This document shows positions 41,956-52,753 of a stretch of 64,000 nt of DNA, piece after piece (positions within the stretch are counted from its first letter, which is position 1; each line of letters begins with the position of its first letter). The DNA is taken from assembly GCA_902602765.1 (NCBI GenBank), contig CACKSH010000001.1, forward strand, positions 1-64,000, read 5' to 3'. The translations under genes and the position numbers were made by a program. The notes under the pieces were generated by a model. It was not told the origin of the DNA, did not search any database, and was given only the letters and a program-made list of their open reading frames with translations. The DNA comes from Paracoccaceae bacterium (GTDB taxonomy: Bacteria; Pseudomonadota; Alphaproteobacteria; Rhodobacterales; Rhodobacteraceae).

Positions 41956-44900
41956 ATGAAGATTAAAAGACAATTTACGACGGCGGGACAGTGCGCGTAT
42001 CAAGAAATAAATTTTACCTCAACATCTTCCGAGATAAAAAACCCCGATGGGTCTGTAGTATTTCAGCTTGATAATGTTGAAGTTCCAACAAATTGGTCGC
42101 AAGTTGCAAGCGATGTCATAGCACAAAAATATTTTCGTAAAGCAGGTGTTCCAACGAAAACTGAGAAAGTTAAAGAAAAAGATGTACCTGAGTTCTTATG
42201 GCGATCGATACCAGCGTCTGATGCGTCTTTCACGGGTGAAACTTCATCTAAGCAGGTTTTTGACCGGCTTGCAGGAGCCTGGTCTTACTGGGGCTGGAAA
42301 GGCGGCTATTTTTCCGATGAGAAAGATGCGCAGACCTATTTCGATGAAATGAGATATATGCTTGCTACCCAAATGGCCGCGCCTAACAGCCCTCAGTGGT
42401 TCAATACAGGATTGCACTGGGCCTACGGGATTGATGGTCCTAGTCAAGGGCATCATTATGTTGATTTCAAAACTGGAAAGCTGGTTAAGTCAAAATCAGC
42501 CTATGAACATCCGCAGCCCCATGCATGCTTTATCCAATCTGTCAGTGACGATCTGGTAAATGAAGGCGGCATAATGGACCTTTGGGTCCGTGAGGCGCGC
42601 TTATTCAAGTATGGATCGGGTACCGGTACAAATTTTAGTTCTCTCAGAGGTGACGGCGAGCCGCTGTCTGGCGGAGGAAAGTCGTCGGGACTTATGGGAT
42701 TTCTGAAAATAGGTGATCGCTCTGCTGGGGCAATAAAGTCAGGTGGTACAACAAGGCGGGCAGCGAAGATGGTAATTTGTGACGCTGATCATCCAGATAT
42801 TGAAGAGTTCATCAACTGGAAGGTAAAAGAAGAGCAAAAGGTCGCTTCTATAGTGGCAGGATCAAAAATTCACGAAGCCAAATTAAATAGAATTTTTGAG
42901 GCTATAAAGAGGTGGGATGGTGACCTCCAAGACGCAGTCAATTCGAGCAAAAATAGTGCGTTAAAGGACGCGGTTAGAGAAGCCAAAAAGTCTTTAATTC
43001 CTGAAACCTACATAAAACGAGTTCTGGACTATGCGAGACAGGGTTACACGGCTATTGAATTTCCAACATATGACACTGACTGGGACTCAGAAGCATATGC
43101 GTCGGTATCAGGGCAAAACTCAAATAATTCAATAAGAGTAACCGATGCCTTTCTTGATGCTGTGAAAAACGACGAAGACTGGGATTTAAAGAATAGGGTG
43201 AATGGAGAGACCGCTCGAACTATTCGTGCCAGGAAGTTATGGGAGGACGTCGGCCACGCGGCGTGGGCTTGCGCAGATCCAGGAATTCAATTTCATGATA
43301 CAGTCAATGCTTGGCATACATGTCCAGAAGATGGTGAGATAAGAGGCTCAAACCCTTGCTCAGAATATATGTTTTTAGATGATACAGCTTGTAATTTGGC
43401 AAGCATGAACTTGTTGAAATTTCTATCTGATGGAGAATTCAAAGTAGATCATTTCATACACGCAACAAAATTATGGACCGTAACGCTCGAAATATCTGTT
43501 CTAATGGCACAATTTCCATCGAAAGAAATTGCACAGAGATCCTACGATTTCCGCACGCTGGGGCTAGGATACGCAAATATTGGTGGTTTATTGATGAATA
43601 TGGGACTGGGTTATGATAGTGATGAGGGTCGCTCATTGTGTGGTGCACTGACGGCAATCATGACGGGTGTAGCTTACTCCACAAGTGCAACGATGGCCGC
43701 CGAAGTGGGCACTTTCCCCGGCTATTCAAAAAATAAAAACCATATGCTCAAGGTGATAAGAAATCACAGAAATGCAGCAAGAGGCAAAGTGGATGGATAT
43801 GAGTCCTTAAGGGTAAAGCCTGTTCCATTGGACCACCTCAACTGTCCTGATCTGACTTTGATAGAAAAAGCATTAGAAGCTTGGGACAAAGCACTGGAAC
43901 TTGGTGAAAAAAACGGATTTAGAAATGCTCAGGTTTCTGTAATAGCTCCAACAGGAACTATCGGGCTAGTGATGGACTGCGATACTACAGGGATTGAACC
44001 AGACTTTGCACTCGTTAAATTTAAAAAATTAGCTGGGGGTGGATATTTTAAGATTATCAATCAATCAGTTCCTGCGTCTCTCAGAAAGCTCGGCTATTCT
44101 GAGGCCAAGATAGAAGAAATTGTGTCCTACGCAGTGGGGCATGGGTCAATAGGAAATGCACCAGGAATTAATCACACTAGCTTAATCGGGCATGGTTTTG
44201 GGCAGCAAGAGATAGATAAAGTCGAAGCAGCACTTGGATCCGCGTTTGATATTCGCTTTGTCTTTAATCAATGGACTCTGGGAGCAGATTTCTGTACCGA
44301 AGTGCTTGGTATACCTTCGGATAAATTGGTTGACAGTAACTTTGATTTGCTTCGGCACCTTGGTTACAGCAAGGCTGACATAGATATGGCAAATGATCAT
44401 GTTTGTGGAACTATGACGTTGGAAGGGGCTCCGCACTTAAGTGTTGATCATTATCACATCTTTGATTGTGCGAACCCATGTGGAAAGATGGGTAAGCGGT
44501 TTTTATCTGTAAATAGTCATATTCATATGATGGCAGCAGCACAGTCCTTTACGTCAGGTGCCATTTCTAAGACAATTAATATGCCAAATGATGCAACGAT
44601 AGAAGACTGCCAAAAGGCATATGAGCTTTCATGGTCGCTTGGGGTGAAAGCAAATGCGCTATATCGAGATGGTTCGAAACTATCACAACCATTAGCAGCA
44701 GCGTTGCTAGAAGATGATGACGAAGCAGCAGAGCTTATGGAAGAAGGCAATCCTCAGGTTAAGGCAGCAACTTTAGCGGAAAAAGTTATCGAAAAAGTTA
44801 TTGTAAAAGAAATAGTAAAGGGTAACGAACGCTCAAAAATGCCGGAGAGGCGAAAAGGCTATACCCAAAAAGCAATAGTGGGAGGGCATAAGGTATACTT

Positions 44901-45591
44901 GCGAACAGGAGAGTACTCTAATGGCGCTCTGGGAGAGATATTTATTGATATGCACAAAGAAGGGGCAGGGTTCCGTGCTATGATGAATAACTTTGCGATA
45001 GCAATCTCGGTTGGGCTGCAATATGGGGTTCCTCTTGAGGAGTTTGTAGATGCGTTTACGTTTACAAAGTTTGAACCGGCAGGAATGGTGCAAGGTAACG
45101 ATAGCATTAAAAATGCTACTTCTATTTTAGATTACATTTTTAGAGAATTAGCAGTCAGTTATCTAGATCGTACGGATTTAGCCCACGTTAAGCCAGAGGG
45201 TGCGAGTTTTGATGATATAGGAATTGGAAACGAGGAAGGTGTGCGAAATGTAAAAGAGGTATCTGACACAGCCGCTACGCGCTCTCTAGAGGTGCTAAAA
45301 CAGATAAGTTCCACTGGGTATTTACGAAAAAGGCTTCCACAGGAATTGATGCAGCAGCAAGAAACAAGTAGCAAAATAACAGATCCAGGGGAGGTTGAAT
45401 TGGCTACTATGGTTGCAGCAAAATCTATTTCACCAGTAGTTGAGTCTGATCCAATATTGGACCCTCGCGCCAAAGCAAAACTCCAAGGATATGAAGGAGA
45501 TCCGTGTTCAGACTGTGGTAATTACACTCTTGTTCGGAACGGTACTTGTATGAAATGCAATACTTGTGGAGGTACTTCTGGTTGCAGTTAA
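41956..45591 (+). CDS. nrdJ: Vitamin B12-dependent (class II) ribonucleoside-diphosphate reductase
   Basis: 1211 aa. '[19 protein letters not shown]', '[23 protein letters not shown]', '[31 protein letters not shown]', C-terminal '[28 protein letters not shown]'. Confidence 0.97.
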   Translation: MKIKRQFTTAGQCAYQEINFTSTSSEIKNPDGSVVFQLDNVEVPTNWSQVASDVIAQKYFRKAGVPTKTEKVKEKDVPEFLWRSIPASDASFTGETSSKQVFDRLAGAWSYWGWKGGYFSDEKDAQTYFDEMRYMLATQMAAPNSPQWFNTGLHWAYGIDGPSQGHHYVDFKTGKLVKSKSAYEHPQPHACFIQSVSDDLVNEGGIMDLWVREARLFKYGSGTGTNFSSLRGDGEPLSGGGKSSGLMGFLKIGDRSAGAIKSGGTTRRAAKMVICDADHPDIEEFINWKVKEEQKVASIVAGSKIHEAKLNRIFEAIKRWDGDLQDAVNSSKNSALKDAVREAKKSLIPETYIKRVLDYARQGYTAIEFPTYDTDWDSEAYASVSGQNSNNSIRVTDAFLDAVKNDEDWDLKNRVNGETARTIRARKLWEDVGHAAWACADPGIQFHDTVNAWHTCPEDGEIRGSNPCSEYMFLDDTACNLASMNLLKFLSDGEFKVDHFIHATKLWTVTLEISVLMAQFPSKEIAQRSYDFRTLGLGYANIGGLLMNMGLGYDSDEGRSLCGALTAIMTGVAYSTSATMAAEVGTFPGYSKNKNHMLKVIRNHRNAARGKVDGYESLRVKPVPLDHLNCPDLTLIEKALEAWDKALELGEKNGFRNAQVSVIAPTGTIGLVMDCDTTGIEPDFALVKFKKLAGGGYFKIINQSVPASLRKLGYSEAKIEEIVSYAVGHGSIGNAPGINHTSLIGHGFGQQEIDKVEAALGSAFDIRFVFNQWTLGADFCTEVLGIPSDKLVDSNFDLLRHLGYSKADIDMANDHVCGTMTLEGAPHLSVDHYHIFDCANPCGKMGKRFLSVNSHIHMMAAAQSFTSGAISKTINMPNDATIEDCQKAYELSWSLGVKANALYRDGSKLSQPLAAALLEDDDEAAELMEEGNPQVKAATLAEKVIEKVIVKEIVKGNERSKMPERRKGYTQKAIVGGHKVYLRTGEYSNGALGEIFIDMHKEGAGFRAMMNNFAIAISVGLQYGVPLEEFVDAFTFTKFEPAGMVQGNDSIKNATSILDYIFRELAVSYLDRTDLAHVKPEGASFDDIGIGNEEGVRNVKEVSDTAATRSLEVLKQISSTGYLRKRLPQELMQQQETSSKITDPGEVELATMVAAKSISPVVESDPILDPRAKAKLQGYEGDPCSDCGNYTLVRNGTCMKCNTCGGTSGCS

Positions 45592-45695
45592 AGTGAGACA
45601 TGGGACAAGTGCGCTTGTCCCTGACGACGTTCAGGCCGCAGGCAAAATATCCAGCGAGCAGTTTTAACATAAGAGCTTGGACGGCGAAACTTAAG

Positions 45696-45722
45696 GAGGT
45701 CACAGATGACCTCTTTTTTTTA
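45696..45722 (+). terminator. Rho-independent terminator downstream of nrdJ
   Basis: GAGGTCA-CAGA-TGACCTC stem-loop followed by a run of T. Confidence 0.88.
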
Positions 45723-45743
45723 TACTTACTATAACATCTTATT

Positions 45744-46382
45744 CTATTGACGAACGGACGCTTGAAAATCTTTAACGACGGTTTGCCACAGGTCTGCAGT
45801 CTGCGCGCCCGATACTGCATACTGGTCTGCTACAATAAACATGGGTACTGCTTTTATTCCCATTCGTCTTGCAGTACGATCTTCGTCAATTATTTTGTTT
45901 ATGTCATTATCTGAATTTAGCAGTCGGAGAATTGATTTCTCATCCATGAAATATTTCGATGCCAATTTTGCCAGAATAGTATTACTGCCTAGGTCTAAGC
46001 CATTTATAAAATACGCTTTAAATAGCTCAGATACTATCTTATTTTGACAATCTTCCAGTACAGCCCAATTAATTATTCTGTGAGCATTTATTGTATTTGG
46101 AGTTGTTTGAATTTTATCGAGTTTCAGATCAATATTAAAATTTTTTGTATGCTCAATTACTGGGCGATATGCTGAAGCAAAACCACTAATACTTCCAAAT
46201 TTTTGTTCCAAATATTTCTTTCTATCCATCCCATTTTTAGGCATCTCTGGATTTAATTGAAAAGGATGCCATTTAATATGAAACGGATTTTCATTGAGTG
46301 TCTCTAATGCTCGCTCCAAATGTATTTTTCCTATATAACACCACGGACAGATTGGATCTGAGTAAATGTCAAGTTGAATCAA
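45744..46382 (-). CDS. DsbA family oxidoreductase (FrnE/2-hydroxychromene-2-carboxylate isomerase-like)
   Basis: 'IQLDIYSDPICPWCYIGKIHLERAL' CPWC motif, 'TINAHRIINWA', 'KAVPMFIVADQYAVSGAQ'. Confidence 0.92.
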   Translation of the reverse strand: MIQLDIYSDPICPWCYIGKIHLERALETLNENPFHIKWHPFQLNPEMPKNGMDRKKYLEQKFGSISGFASAYRPVIEHTKNFNIDLKLDKIQTTPNTINAHRIINWAVLEDCQNKIVSELFKAYFINGLDLGSNTILAKLASKYFMDEKSILRLLNSDNDINKIIDEDRTARRMGIKAVPMFIVADQYAVSGAQTADLWQTVVKDFQASVRQ

Positions 46383-47898
46383 TGCTTAGTCCTTTAAAAG
46401 TTTTGCTGAGGTTTTTTCTTGATATTTTACCGTTATTAACTGTCGGTATAATTTCACTTTTGATATAAACACGTGGATTTTTGTAGTTTGCCAGACGTTT
46501 TTTAGCATGGTTTTGTAGGTCTTCTTCATTGAGATTTGCCTGTGTTGTAAAAATTGCGGCAATTACAGTAGTATCTTTTTTGATTTCTAGATTGAAGGCA
46601 ACAATACTATCTAACCCCTCCAGATCAAGGAAAGCATACTCGATTTCTTTTGGCGATACTCTAAATCCACCTTGGTTTAGAATATCATCTGCACGTCCAA
46701 AATGTTCAATAAATCCCTCTGGATTCATTTTGCCTAAATCACCGGTTGCAAACCACTCTTTATTGTTTGATTTGATATGCTGCTCATTGTGATAACCAAT
46801 CATTAATCCCTGGTCTTGTGTGGAAACTGCTATAATACCAACTTCTCCTATTGGTACTGGCTCAGATGTGTTCTGATCGATAATGGCTACTTTACGCCCT
46901 CTTTGGGGACGTCCGATAGTCTGAATTTTAGGGCCAGTATTTTTATTTGTTGATACAAAAGTCGAGCACTCACTCATTCCAAATGCTTCATAAATATATT
47001 TTTTGGTTTTTTTTCTCCATTTTTTGTGAATGTTTGGGGTCAATTTTTCTCCAGCGGAGAGGCAATGTCTTAGTTTGGGAAAGTTAAGTTTTTCATTTTG
47101 GTCCAGTAATCTCCGATAAACACCGGGAACCGCCGCAAATAATGTTGCACCAGAATTTTTTATAATATGAGGCAAATCAGAAAGCGATGACTCATAGTCT
47201 AACACTATAGCGGTTGCGCCTATACTCCATGGATCAAGTAAACCAGTGCCTAGCGTATAAGTCCAATTGAAAGCTCCAGCGTGAAGCAACCTGTCATTTG
47301 AGGTCAAAGCGTACCAATCAGAATGCATAGACTGTCTTGCCCAAATTGCTCGATGGGCATGTAAAACAGCTCGAGGTTTATTTGATGTTCCAGACGTAAA
47401 TACAATATATGCTAGCCTATCTGGATCACCTTTTTCAAAGTTTGCTTCATCACCTTCAAAAGATAACTTTTTAATTTCCGTTTCGGAAATTATTTTCACG
47501 TTCCCCAGATTACCACTTAAAAATTTCGATGTTATTATAGCTTCAGGCTGTAAAATTTTCACAAGCTCCATTAGCTCATATTCTGTTAGGCTGATTGATG
47601 TTGGAACAGGGATTATGCCAACTGATATTGCTCCAAGGTAGGCTATTGGAAAGGTAACAGTGTTATCTAACCTCAGTAAAATTTTAGCATTTCGATTTAA
47701 ACCAAGTTTGATAAGAGCATTTCCCGTTTTGAGTACTCGGCTTTTAAGCTCCTCAAAGCTTATAGAGTAATTGGAAAATTCCGAGATAATCTCTAGAGCT
47801 TTTTTTGTTGGGTTTTTGTTCGCGTTTTCAAGTACATATTCTGCTAAGTTAAATAGATCTGGACAGCGAGATTGTAGATTATCATGATATATAGAAGT
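46369..47898 (-). CDS. AMP-dependent acyl-CoA synthetase/ligase (ORF extends to 47922)
   Basis: 'LAYIVFTSGTSNKPRAVLHAHRA', 'YEAFGMSECSTFVS', 'EWFATGDLGKMNPEGFIEHFGRADDILNQGGFRVSPKEIE'. Confidence 0.93.
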   Translation of the reverse strand, partial: TSIYHDNLQSRCPDLFNLAEYVLENANKNPTKKALEIISEFSNYSISFEELKSRVLKTGNALIKLGLNRNAKILLRLDNTVTFPIAYLGAISVGIIPVPTSISLTEYELMELVKILQPEAIITSKFLSGNLGNVKIISETEIKKLSFEGDEANFEKGDPDRLAYIVFTSGTSNKPRAVLHAHRAIWARQSMHSDWYALTSNDRLLHAGAFNWTYTLGTGLLDPWSIGATAIVLDYESSLSDLPHIIKNSGATLFAAVPGVYRRLLDQNEKLNFPKLRHCLSAGEKLTPNIHKKWRKKTKKYIYEAFGMSECSTFVSTNKNTGPKIQTIGRPQRGRKVAIIDQNTSEPVPIGEVGIIAVSTQDQGLMIGYHNEQHIKSNNKEWFATGDLGKMNPEGFIEHFGRADDILNQGGFRVSPKEIEYAFLDLEGLDSIVAFNLEIKKDTTVIAAIFTTQANLNEEDLQNHAKKRLANYKNPRVYIKSEIIPTVNNGKISRKNLSKTFKGLSIDST

Positions 47899-48096
47899 CA
47901 TTTTTATAGTTTCACGATCCAAATATTTTAGACAATATTAATAAAACTTTTATCAACTTGATTTCAAAATAAAACTAAATTTTTTGGACAGATCAGATTA
48001 TAACTTATTTTGGTAATTTAATGATTACTAAAGTTGGATCCTGATAATTATAAAAATATACTTGGATGATACAGCTGAAAAGTATATAACAAATAT

Positions 48097-48172
48097 ACTG
48101 CTCGATAGGTTTCTTGCCTGTATGAAACCTGCCTCAATAACTATACGCCTGCCTTGTGCAGGCGTTTTTTTT
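48097..48172 (+). ncRNA. Candidate small RNA with its own promoter and terminator
   Basis: Promoter-like TTGGAT-N17-TATAAC (48062-48090). Hairpin AGGTTTC/GAAACCT (48107-48130), then terminator ACGCCTGC-CTTGT-GCAGGCGT-TTTTTTT. No ORF on the + strand feeds the terminator. Confidence 0.5.
48145..48172 (+). terminator. Strong Rho-independent terminator (orphan, + strand)
   Basis: 8-bp GC-rich perfect stem ACGCCTGC/GCAGGCGT, 5-nt loop, 8 Ts. Confidence 0.9.
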
Positions 48173-48451
48173 ATAAACCTGTTAAAATTTCTCAAAAAAT
48201 TTATCGAGATTTCTCTATATATTGTTGGCCTTTAAAAGGTTTTTCTGAGTTTTAAGATATATAATTAGCAGATTATTTTACTATGCAAAAACAATTTGAA
48301 AAGTATCTTTTTATTTTAAGAATCAGTTCGGGAATCATTGATACAAAATACTGTATGTTTACGAATTACTTTTAATATAAGAGATAAATAAAATTAGTTT
48401 CACTTCACTTTTAAATCTCCGCAATAAAATTAAATAAGTTGAGAGAATAAA

Positions 48452-48939
48452 ATGTCATTTCGATTAGATGATATCGATAGAAAAATCTTATTTGAATTAC
48501 AGATTGATGCTGGACAATCTCTAGATCAAATAGCCCAATAAGTTTCTTCTTCCAAAACTCCAGTTTGGAATCGAATAAAAAAAATGAAAGATTATGGAAT
48601 AATTGGAGATACAATTTCTATTCTTTATCCTGGAAATCTGGGTTTTGAGGCATGCTTTTTTTTGATAATTAGAACCAGCGAACATGATTTAAGATGGTAG
48701 GAAAAATTCTTAAATGTTCTAAAGAATAGGACAGAAGTCCAAGAGGCTCACCGCCTAGCTGGAGACATAGATTATATACTTAAGGTAATAGTAAAAGATG
48801 CTCGCGCATATGATAAATTTATCAAGCTTTAATTTCTGAGGTGAAAGTTCATAATTTTACAGCGCTCTTATCTATGGAAGAAATAAAAAGTACTGCCCAC
48901 TTGCCACTATACGATATTAATTTTTCAGAGATACGTTAA
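48452..48939 (+). pseudogene. Degraded Lrp/AsnC family transcriptional regulator (two in-frame stops plus one frameshift)
   Basis: Conceptual translation MSFRLDDIDRKILFELQIDAGQSLDQIAQ*VSSSKTPVWNRIKKMKDYGIIGD...EHDLRW*EKFLNVLKNRTEVQEAHRLAGDIDYILKVIVKDARAYDKFIK[fs]LISEVKVHNFTALLSMEEIKSTAHLPL. Stops at 48539-48541 (TAA) and 48698-48700 (TAG). Confidence 0.9.
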
Positions 48940-50104
48940 GTTCGCATAGACCATGAAAATGATATAGGTTTGAGTAAAGTGGGTCATCTATTAACGTAAT
49001 TTTAGGAAATTTTTCAAAGAGAATTGGTATCGCAGTAAGTAATTCTAATCGCGCTAGGGGAGCTCCAACACAAAAGTGAATCCCACTCCCAAATGATAGG
49101 TTTTTCTTTATTGGTCGAAATGGATTAAAATTATCCGCTGATTTCCAGTGTCTTTCATCTCTTCCTGCAGCACCAATTACCAATGCCACTTCATCACCAC
49201 ATTTAAATTGATGGTTTCTAAAAGTAATATTTTCATAAGCATATCTTGTAAAAATATGTAAAGGTGGGTCGTATCTTAAGATTTCCTCTACAGTGGCATT
49301 GATAAACTTTGGGCTTAGATAGCTTTTCTCTTCGCCATACTCAAGAATCGCTTTTATACCATTTCCTAACGTGTGAACCGTGGCTTCATGCCCTGCATTT
49401 AAAAGTAAAATGCATGTAGAAATTAATTCATCTTTTGTAAGCTTTTCACCTTCTTCTTCTGCTGCGATAAGATGAGAAATCAGATCGTCTTCAGGTTTAT
49501 ATCTTTTTTCTTCAATATAGCTTTCCATAAAACTTACAAATTCCTTAGTAGATGAATTTGCCTGTATTTCTAATTCTCTTGTCCGACGAGCTTGATACAT
49601 CATAACCATATCGTTCGACCAACTAAGTAAATTTCTTGCCATAGTCTCAGGAACTCCAAGTAGCCTCGCAATAACGATAACTGGTAATAAGGTGGCAAAT
49701 TCTTTCAGAATATCTACGTTATCACTTCTAAGATCATTTAAAAGTTTATGTGAGAGAGCAACTATTTCAGGTTGTAAGGTATTTATTTTTCGAGTTGTAA
49801 ATGCTCGCAAGACTAGACCCCTTAACCTGGTATGTTTTGGAGGCTCAAGCTCCAGCATTGAATTTTTTTCTAAATTATTAAAATCTATTAAATGCTTTTC
49901 ATTTTCCTGTGACTGATTTTTTAACTTTTCACGGCCAAATCTGTTGTCTTTGAATAACATTTCCTGACCAGCGTAATCAAAAACAGCTGGCATATTATAT
50001 TCATGCCAAAAATATAAGCAGTCACTTGATACAAAATTTTTATAAAACTTATAAGGGTTTTGAATAAAGTCTTTATCGGTGGGTTTCTGAGAAATTAACT
50101 GCAT
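48917..50104 (-). CDS. Cytochrome P450
   Basis: I-helix 'LLLNAGHEATVHTLGNG', ExxR 'EEILR', heme-binding 'FGSGIHFCVGAPLARLEL'. Confidence 0.95.
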   Translation of the reverse strand: MQLISQKPTDKDFIQNPYKFYKNFVSSDCLYFWHEYNMPAVFDYAGQEMLFKDNRFGREKLKNQSQENEKHLIDFNNLEKNSMLELEPPKHTRLRGLVLRAFTTRKINTLQPEIVALSHKLLNDLRSDNVDILKEFATLLPVIVIARLLGVPETMARNLLSWSNDMVMMYQARRTRELEIQANSSTKEFVSFMESYIEEKRYKPEDDLISHLIAAEEEGEKLTKDELISTCILLLNAGHEATVHTLGNGIKAILEYGEEKSYLSPKFINATVEEILRYDPPLHIFTRYAYENITFRNHQFKCGDEVALVIGAAGRDERHWKSADNFNPFRPIKKNLSFGSGIHFCVGAPLARLELLTAIPILFEKFPKITLIDDPLYSNLYHFHGLCELNVSLKN

Positions 50105-50117
50105 TTCAATCTAAAAA

Positions 50118-50861
50118 TTATGGACTAGTATTTTCGATTGCCCTTATTATTGGGGCAAATTTCTCAAAAGAGAGTGATGCTCCTCCCACAAGAGCTCCAT
50201 TTACGTTATTAACGTTAAAAATTTCGGGGGCGTTTGATCCGTTTACTGAGCCACCGTAAAGTAAAGGTATATTAGATGCATTCGATCCATATAACTCAAC
50301 TAATCTCACTCTAATAAAGTCGTGTATTTTTGATATTTCGCTGACCTCAGGGATCAAACCAGTTCCTATCGCCCAAATTGGCTCATAAGCTACGATTAAT
50401 TTTTCAAAATTTGTATTATTTGCTAGAGAGTCGAGAAGTTGTTGTTCCAAAATTTCTAAGGTACTATTTTCTTTCCGCTGCAACTCTGTTTCACCGATAC
50501 AAATAATTGTTTGTAACTTTTTCTCCAAAGAAATTTTTACTTTCCGCGCAACTATTTCATTTGTCTCATTATGTTTGTTTCTGCGCTCTGAGTGCCCAAT
50601 AATCGAGTGCGTAATACCAAGGTCGACTAACATATTCGCACTTATCTCACCGGTGAACGCTCCCTCATTTTCTGGGTGTAAATTTTGTGCACCTATGTAG
50701 ACGTTTTTTGCAAGTTCGCTTGCGGCAGACAAAAGGGTAAACGGTGGGCATATTATAATCTCTATTTTTGATCGTGCAAATTCGTTAGATATTTTTTTTA
50801 TTTCTAACAAATTTTCAAGTTTGCCGTTCATTTTCCAATTTCCAGCAATAATCTTTCTCAT
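50118..50861 (-). CDS. tpiA: Triosephosphate isomerase
   Basis: 'IIAGNWKMNGKLEN', 'SIIGHSERR', 'IVAYEPIWAIGTG', 'PLLYGGSVNGSNAPEI'. Confidence 0.97.
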   Translation of the reverse strand: MRKIIAGNWKMNGKLENLLEIKKISNEFARSKIEIIICPPFTLLSAASELAKNVYIGAQNLHPENEGAFTGEISANMLVDLGITHSIIGHSERRNKHNETNEIVARKVKISLEKKLQTIICIGETELQRKENSTLEILEQQLLDSLANNTNFEKLIVAYEPIWAIGTGLIPEVSEISKIHDFIRVRLVELYGSNASNIPLLYGGSVNGSNAPEIFNVNNVNGALVGGASLSFEKFAPIIRAIENTSP

Positions 50862-50965
50862 GATGATCCTACTTAATCTTTTGTTTTTAAATTAAGACTT
50901 AAACGGATATCATTCTCAACACCACTAATGTTTTTTTTAAGTAAACTGATATCTTGCTAACGCGC

Positions 50966-51316
50966 CTAAACGTTTTTGAATTTTATACTCTCGCCGCAGC
51001 CGCATGCCTCAGAAACATTAGGATTATTAAACTTGAAAGAGCTTTCAAGTAACGAGGTTTCATAATCGATCTCAGTTCCAAATAAAAACATTTGAGCCGT
51101 CGGAGCTATCAAAACGCGAGCACCATCTTGTTCGATTACCTCATCATTTTTATCTAACTCTGAAACATATTCGATTGTATATTCCATTCCAGCACAACCG
51201 CCTTTTTTAACTCCAACACGAAGTGCGATTGCATCGGAGTCACCCATCAATGATTTGATCTGGGAAACTGCGCGTGGCGTAAGGGAAATAGGCGGTTTGT
51301 TTGGAATTGAAAACAT
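50966..51316 (-). CDS. sufA: HesB/IscA/SufA family iron-sulfur assembly protein
   Basis: 'ALRVGVKKGGCAGMEYTIEYV' and 'NPNVSEACGCGESI' conserved cysteines. Confidence 0.93.
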   Translation of the reverse strand: MFSIPNKPPISLTPRAVSQIKSLMGDSDAIALRVGVKKGGCAGMEYTIEYVSELDKNDEVIEQDGARVLIAPTAQMFLFGTEIDYETSLLESSFKFNNPNVSEACGCGESIKFKNV

Positions 51317-51324
51317 ATTAACCT

Positions 51325-51687
51325 CTACATAAAACCTAACTCGAGCTTTGCTTCATCGCTCATCATGTCCATTCCCCAAGGTGGCTCCCAAATTAACTCT
51401 ACATCTACTTTTCTTATCCCAGCTATGGGTTCTATTGCGTCTGAAACCCATCCAGGCATTTCTCCTGCCACAGGACACCCTGGTGCAGTTAGTGTCATTA
51501 TAATTCGCACGTCGTTTTCCTGGGTTATATCAATTGTGTATATAAGCCCTAGGTCATAAATATTTACGGGTATTTCTGGATCATAAACTGTTCGACACCC
51601 CTCGACCACCGTCTCATATAATGAATGATCCGTTGAGGAGGGAGGAATTAAAGGCGTTCCTTCCATTGGGTTTGAAGCGTCTGACAT
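51325..51687 (-). CDS. sufT: SUF system Fe-S cluster assembly protein SufT (MIP18/DUF59)
   Basis: 'CRTVYDPEIPVNIYDLGLIYTIDI', 'TLTAPGCPVAGEMPGWVSDAI', 'VELIWEPPWGMDMMSDEAKLELG'. Confidence 0.93.
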   Translation of the reverse strand: MSDASNPMEGTPLIPPSSTDHSLYETVVEGCRTVYDPEIPVNIYDLGLIYTIDITQENDVRIIMTLTAPGCPVAGEMPGWVSDAIEPIAGIRKVDVELIWEPPWGMDMMSDEAKLELGFM

Positions 51688-51754
51688 TATTATTACCTGT
51701 GTAATTCTGAGTAAAGTTATAAGTAATTAAAACTTAAACGTCCAGACTATAACG

Positions 51755-52567
51755 TTAACGAACAGCTTCGGAACCTGGAAAATCCAACTCTGAAACTTGC
51801 TCTGCCACTGGAGCAGTGTTTAATGGATGAAGTTCAGATGATACATTAGGAATTTCTTCCAACTTTTTCCACTTTTTTTCGTGGTATATCTCTAGTCCAC
51901 TGAATTTAGATTTATATCCCATTTTAGAGCTTCCTGGCACCCAGTAACCTAGATATACATATTTTAAGTTTAGCTCCCGAGCTAACATTATGTGATCTAA
52001 AACCACGTATGTACCCAAAGAATACTTTGACAAATTGGGATCATAAAAAGAGTATACCATACTCAAACCGTCATCTACGATATCAGTTAGACAAGCTGCT
52101 ACAAGCTTATTATCGAGTTCATACTCTATTACGCGTGTATCCACTGGCGTTTCTTCAATCATAGCAGCAAACTCGAAAACATCCATTTCTGCCATTCCAC
52201 CATTAGCATGCCTATCTTCTAAGTAACGCTTAAAGAGTTCAAACTGCTCATCTGTTGCCCAAGGAGATGTAGACCGCCTAGTTACATTTTTGTTGATTTT
52301 GTTTGTTCTCTTTTGTGATTTATTGGGAAAAAATTGCTTAACTTCTACCCGGGCGGATAGACATGCAGCGCAATCTAAGCAAGTAGGTCTATACAAAACA
52401 TTTTGAGATCTACGAAATCCTTGCTTTGAGAGGCAATTGTTTAAGCTCTGCGCTTCATCACCTTGGAGTGCAGCGAATAATTTTCTTTCTTGTCTATTTT
52501 CTAGGTAAGGGCATGCCTGTGGTGCAGTCACATAAAACTGCGGAGCTATTGGAAGAGAATGTCTCAT
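51755..52567 (-). CDS. bpt: Arginyltransferase / leucyl/aspartate-glutamate tRNA-protein transferase
   Basis: '[16 protein letters not shown]', '[27 protein letters not shown]', '[26 protein letters not shown]', '[20 protein letters not shown]'. Confidence 0.95.
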   Translation of the reverse strand: MRHSLPIAPQFYVTAPQACPYLENRQERKLFAALQGDEAQSLNNCLSKQGFRRSQNVLYRPTCLDCAACLSARVEVKQFFPNKSQKRTNKINKNVTRRSTSPWATDEQFELFKRYLEDRHANGGMAEMDVFEFAAMIEETPVDTRVIEYELDNKLVAACLTDIVDDGLSMVYSFYDPNLSKYSLGTYVVLDHIMLARELNLKYVYLGYWVPGSSKMGYKSKFSGLEIYHEKKWKKLEEIPNVSSELHPLNTAPVAEQVSELDFPGSEAVR

Positions 52568-52753
52568 AGCATTACATTATCAAGGTTATCGAAGCATGGC
52601 AATGGAAGACAACGGCACAATAAAAAACCTTTTAATGCAGATTACAGCATCAATAAATTAAACTTACTGAACTAAACATTCCTATTATTTGGTGGATAGA
52701 TCTGATTTGTATGATACCTGTGGTATTAAGTTAAAAATTTTTTGCTAATATTA

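Noticed and set aside
48411-48614. 67-aa - strand ORF listed in the track
   Set aside because: Overlaps the Lrp/AsnC pseudogene on the opposite strand and has no recognisable features.
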